Assembly (NCBI GenBank): GCA_002403415.1
Contig: DHHS01000031.1
Span: 3,470 to 9,218 of the forward strand
Source of the DNA: Sphingomonas sp. UBA4766
GTDB taxonomy: Bacteria; Pseudomonadota; Alphaproteobacteria; Sphingomonadales; Sphingomonadaceae
Length of the DNA: 5,749 nucleotides
Reading direction: 5' to 3'
Each line of letters starts with the position of its first letter. Within the stretch, counting starts at the first letter, position 1. The notes beneath the pieces are model-generated. The model worked only from the letters and a program-made list of their open reading frames with translations. It did no database searches and was not told the origin of the DNA. The translations under genes and the position numbers were made by a program. Shown piece by piece: positions 5,337 to 5,749 of the stretch.

Positions 5337-5749
5337 GCTGCTGTAGGAACGCGAGGACGAGTAAGCGAAGACCAGCTCAAAGGCTGGATGGTGCGCGGCC
5401 TTGACGGCGATGCGGCTGCGCAAAATGCGTTGTTGAGCGCCATGGTGCCGTTGTTGCGATCTTTTTTCGGGCGGCGTTTGCGCGGCGCCGGTGATGATGT
5501 CGAGGATCTGGTGCAGGAAGCGTTGATTGCCATTCACATGCGGCGGGCAAGCTATGACCGGGACCGGCCCTTTACCGCCTGGGCCTATGCAGTTGCGCGC
5601 TACAAGATGATCGACCATTTCCGGCGGACGCGCCAGCACGTCCCATTTGAAGGGCTGGAGGAGATTTTGGCCGCCGAAGGGTTTGCCGATGCCGCCAGTG
5701 CCAGGATCGATGTCGATGCAATGTTGGGAGAAATTTCGCCGAAACAGGC
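5334..5749 (+). CDS. ECF-type RNA polymerase sigma factor, SigF-like, N-terminal part (cut by window edge)
   Basis: Directs core RNA polymerase to a small stress regulon, normally held by an anti-sigma factor. The 138 visible residues contain region 2: a first helix at about 26-49, the core-binding DVEDLVQEALIAIH (55-68) and the -10 recognition stretch TAWAYAVARYKMIDHFRR (81-98). A linker (from about 99) and the edge of region 4 follow before the sequence ends. The sequence style resembles Caulobacter SigF and sphingomonad relatives, whose partner is a DUF1109 (NrsF-type) membrane anti-sigma encoded just downstream; that gene would be outside the window. ATG 5334 is the only ATG after an in-frame TAA (5310-5312), but it has no good Shine-Dalgarno and lies in the promoter -10. 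ATG 5388 (AAAGG at 5379-5383) is the next in-frame choice and would remove 18 residues, including SEDQLKGW, which I recall as conserved in relatives. Confidence 0.88.
   Translation, partial: MAAVGTRGRVSEDQLKGWMVRGLDGDAAAQNALLSAMVPLLRSFFGRRLRGAGDDVEDLVQEALIAIHMRRASYDRDRPFTAWAYAVARYKMIDHFRRTRQHVPFEGLEEILAAEGFADAASARIDVDAMLGEISPKQ

Overview
The window is high-GC DNA that reads like a chromosome of an alphaproteobacterium, most likely a sphingomonad. This placement rests on recalled resemblance of several proteins (the sigma factor N-terminus, the DUF1801 protein, the GT-C-like membrane protein), not on a search. I see no IS element, tRNA, rRNA, CRISPR array or phage gene.

Layout from left to right: (1) 1-386, minus strand, the N-terminal part of a multi-spanning membrane protein that runs off the left edge. 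(2) 434-1654, minus strand, complete argG (argininosuccinate synthase). (3) After a 63-base divergent gap holding a GC-rich palindrome, 1718-2134, plus strand, a small DUF1801 protein. (4) 2200-3853, plus strand, a compact arsenic cluster arsR-arsC-arsH. arsR and arsC overlap by four bases, and an AT-rich 13-bp inverted repeat spans the arsR start codon. (5) 3870-5063, minus strand, a thiolase convergent with arsH, with a G/C hairpin in the 16-base gap. (6) 5064-5333, a 270-base divergent intergenic region. (7) 5334 to the right edge, plus strand, the N-terminal two thirds of an ECF-type sigma factor.

The ars genes form one functional unit. ArsR, with a C-terminal cysteine cluster, senses As(III). 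ArsC, of the low-molecular-weight phosphatase type, reduces arsenate. ArsH is an NADPH-dependent flavoprotein active on organoarsenicals. No arsenite efflux permease (acr3/arsB) is present. The arsC-arsH gap instead holds a 15-codon open frame that overlaps arsC in ATGA fashion and ends in two tandem stops in the arsH frame.

The most striking signal is in the last intergenic region. Two copies of GTAACC-N16-CGAATG lie on opposite strands with identical spacing: one points into the sigma-factor gene and one toward the thiolase. This looks like an autoregulated ECF promoter with a divergent second target, and it matches the motif I recall for Caulobacter SigF. In the plus-strand copy the -10 element overlaps the only upstream ATG, which puts the predicted transcription start inside the annotated gene.
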